A DNA stretch of 64,000 bases from Arthrobacter sp. Hiyo8 (GTDB taxonomy: Bacteria; Actinomycetota; Actinomycetes; Actinomycetales; Micrococcaceae). A program made the position numbers and the translations under genes. The notes under the pieces were generated by a model. The model did not search any database and was not told the origin of the DNA. It saw only the letters and a program-made list of their open reading frames with translations. The stretch is from the NCBI GenBank assembly GCA_001549895.1, contig AP014719.1, positions 62,001-126,000 of the forward strand, read 5' to 3'. Shown here in pieces: positions 62,894-64,000 of this stretch (within the stretch, counting starts at the first letter, position 1; each line of letters opens with the position of its first letter).

Positions 62894-64000
62894 TGCCTCT
62901 CCTGCTCGACGACATCGATCTCACCACGGTTCAGGCCTCGACCAAGACCGTGGACCCCAAGTTCTTCTCCTCGAAGCTCACCGGCAACGGCAAGCACAAG
63001 ACCGGCTGCTCCACAGCGAGCTGCGCCCCGCCGACAAGGCCGGCAACACCGCCTACAGCGCTCTGGCAATCGACCACATCACGAAGAAGGCCAGCACGAC
63101 CCAGCACGGCATCACTGTCGTGTCCCTGCCGTTTGCGCCGCTGTTGCGCAGCGCGCTGACCGAGGCCGGCGGCTCGTTCACGATCGCGACCCCGCAGGCT
63201 GGCGACCGCTGCGTCATCGAGACCGGCTCGAACGACTGGGACGTGTTCTTCGACATGACACCGCAGGGCGCGAAGCTCTTCGAGGACGCCAACGGCAAGT
63301 CCAGCACCGGCGGCACCGCCATCTCCCGTGACTTCATCGTCCAGTACCGGATGGAGCTGTTCTTCGTGAAGAAGGGCACCGCGGAGCCGGTGCGTGTGCC
63401 GATCGTCTCGGCCACGACGGGTCCCCGCAACCACGACGCGGCCGTATTTCTCAATTGGGACACCGACCCCATGGGCCATGCTCACGCCTACATCGTCGAG
63501 GTGCTCCGCGCCGCGGGCCTGACGCACCAGAACCCTGATGCCCTGGCCGACTGGCTGACGAACGGCTTCAACGTCCACGATCGCATCGCCTGGCAGGCCG
63601 AGATCTGGGACTCCGAGGGCATCGCCGATGAGGTGAACGCCTACATCGACGGCCTTCCGTCGAACCCGGCGGACCAGCAGCTCAACGCGCTTGCGCTGCA
63701 GCTGCGGTACCTGGAGACGTACAACGTCCCGCTCGAGGCCTACCGCTCGATCCACAAGAAGATCGAGGGGTGTTCTCCGAGGGCATCGCGGCGGCGCTCT
63801 CCAAGCAGAACCTGAATCTGCTGATGAGCCACACCCTCTCGCACCTCGAGAACATGAAGCCCCAGCTCAACACGCCGGCCCAGCCGTCGACGCCTCCGGC
63901 GCTGCGTCCGGAGCTCTCGCACCAGCAGCTCTCCGGCGTCACCACGCATGAGCCTCTGGTGATGATGCAGGCCGGTGCCGGCACTGGCAAGAGCTCGGTG
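62894..64000 (+). CDS. Helicase-like protein with a novel N-terminal domain, cut by window edge
   Basis: The N-terminal 300 residues (MPLLLDDIDLTTVQASTKTV, DKAGNTAYSALAIDHITKKA, HGITVVSLPFAPLLRSALTE, RCVIETGSNDWDVFFDMTPQ, IPVRVPIVSATTGP-like strands, then EVLRAAGLTHQNPDALADWL) are unknown to me. The last visible part, LSHQQLSGVTTHEPLVMMQA followed by GAGTGKSSV, is the Q-motif region and Walker A of a UvrD-like SF1 helicase, just before the window ends. Frame breaks near 63006 and 63770 are repaired by one G each. The ATG at 62894 is in a promoter region with TATC/GATA-rich sequence. Confidence 0.65.

Overview
The window looks like part of a large extrachromosomal replicon, either a megaplasmid or a phage-plasmid, of a high-GC actinobacterium, probably of the Micrococcales. 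It carries an Lsr2 nucleoid protein, DUF3039, homing-endonuclease-associated repeats, a MAB_1171c-type membrane protein with an ImmA/IrrE peptidase, an actin-type ParM/ParR partition pair, and its own replisome: family B DNA polymerase, P4-type primase-helicase, AEP-like primase, SSB, RecJ-like nuclease, and SF1 and SNF2 helicases. I see no rRNA, ribosomal protein, virion structural, terminase or integrase gene here.

The reading frame is broken in a large share of the genes. In nearly every case that I traced, adding one G or C to a run of 2 to 5 G or C restores a continuous, family-like protein. I read this as homopolymer undercalling in the assembly, not biology. I give each such gene as one CDS over its whole extent and note the break.

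Layout. 0-3.5 kb: a truncated hypothetical gene and a helicase IV-like UvrD protein. 3.8-5.9 kb: small membrane or hypothetical genes of lower GC. 5.9-10.2 kb (minus strand): a zinc-ribbon/HTH regulator, a two-part accessory protein, a treble-clef homing-type nuclease inserted between two genes, an RHH regulator and an exported protein. 10.3-20 kb (plus): a secreted nuclease lipoprotein, then many very small genes with DUF4313, Panacea, DUF3039, NADAR and SSB, separated by recurring short hairpins and by a 1 kb non-coding region full of hairpins and tRNA-like pieces. 20-26.5 kb: Fic toxin/antitoxin, nucleotidyltransferase-like protein, PcfJ-like protein, and a HEPN-like plus PD-(D/E)XK nuclease pair. 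26.7-29.9 kb (minus): the ParR-ParM operon with a palindromic parC-like leader. 30.1-31.9 kb: a non-coding, structured region.

32-37 kb: PNK-type phosphatase, SLOG protein, Lsr2, RecJ-like nuclease, CPBP protease. 38.2-38.6 kb: a cluster of TGTATCAA iterons, the best candidate for the replication origin, directly upstream of the primase-helicase and polymerase operon (39-44.5 kb). 44.7-50 kb: small DNA-metabolism genes (VRR-NUC, NrdH-like redoxin, dNTP hydrolase-like, SNF2 helicase, DUF3846). 50-53 kb (minus): an XRE / hydrolase / ImmA-IrrE / 7-TM operon. 53-55 kb: small genes and a LysM membrane protein. 55.3-64 kb: an OB-like protein, an AEP-like primase, and a train of MoxR AAA+, VWA, Clp-type double AAA+ and a helicase with a novel N-terminal domain that runs off the right edge.
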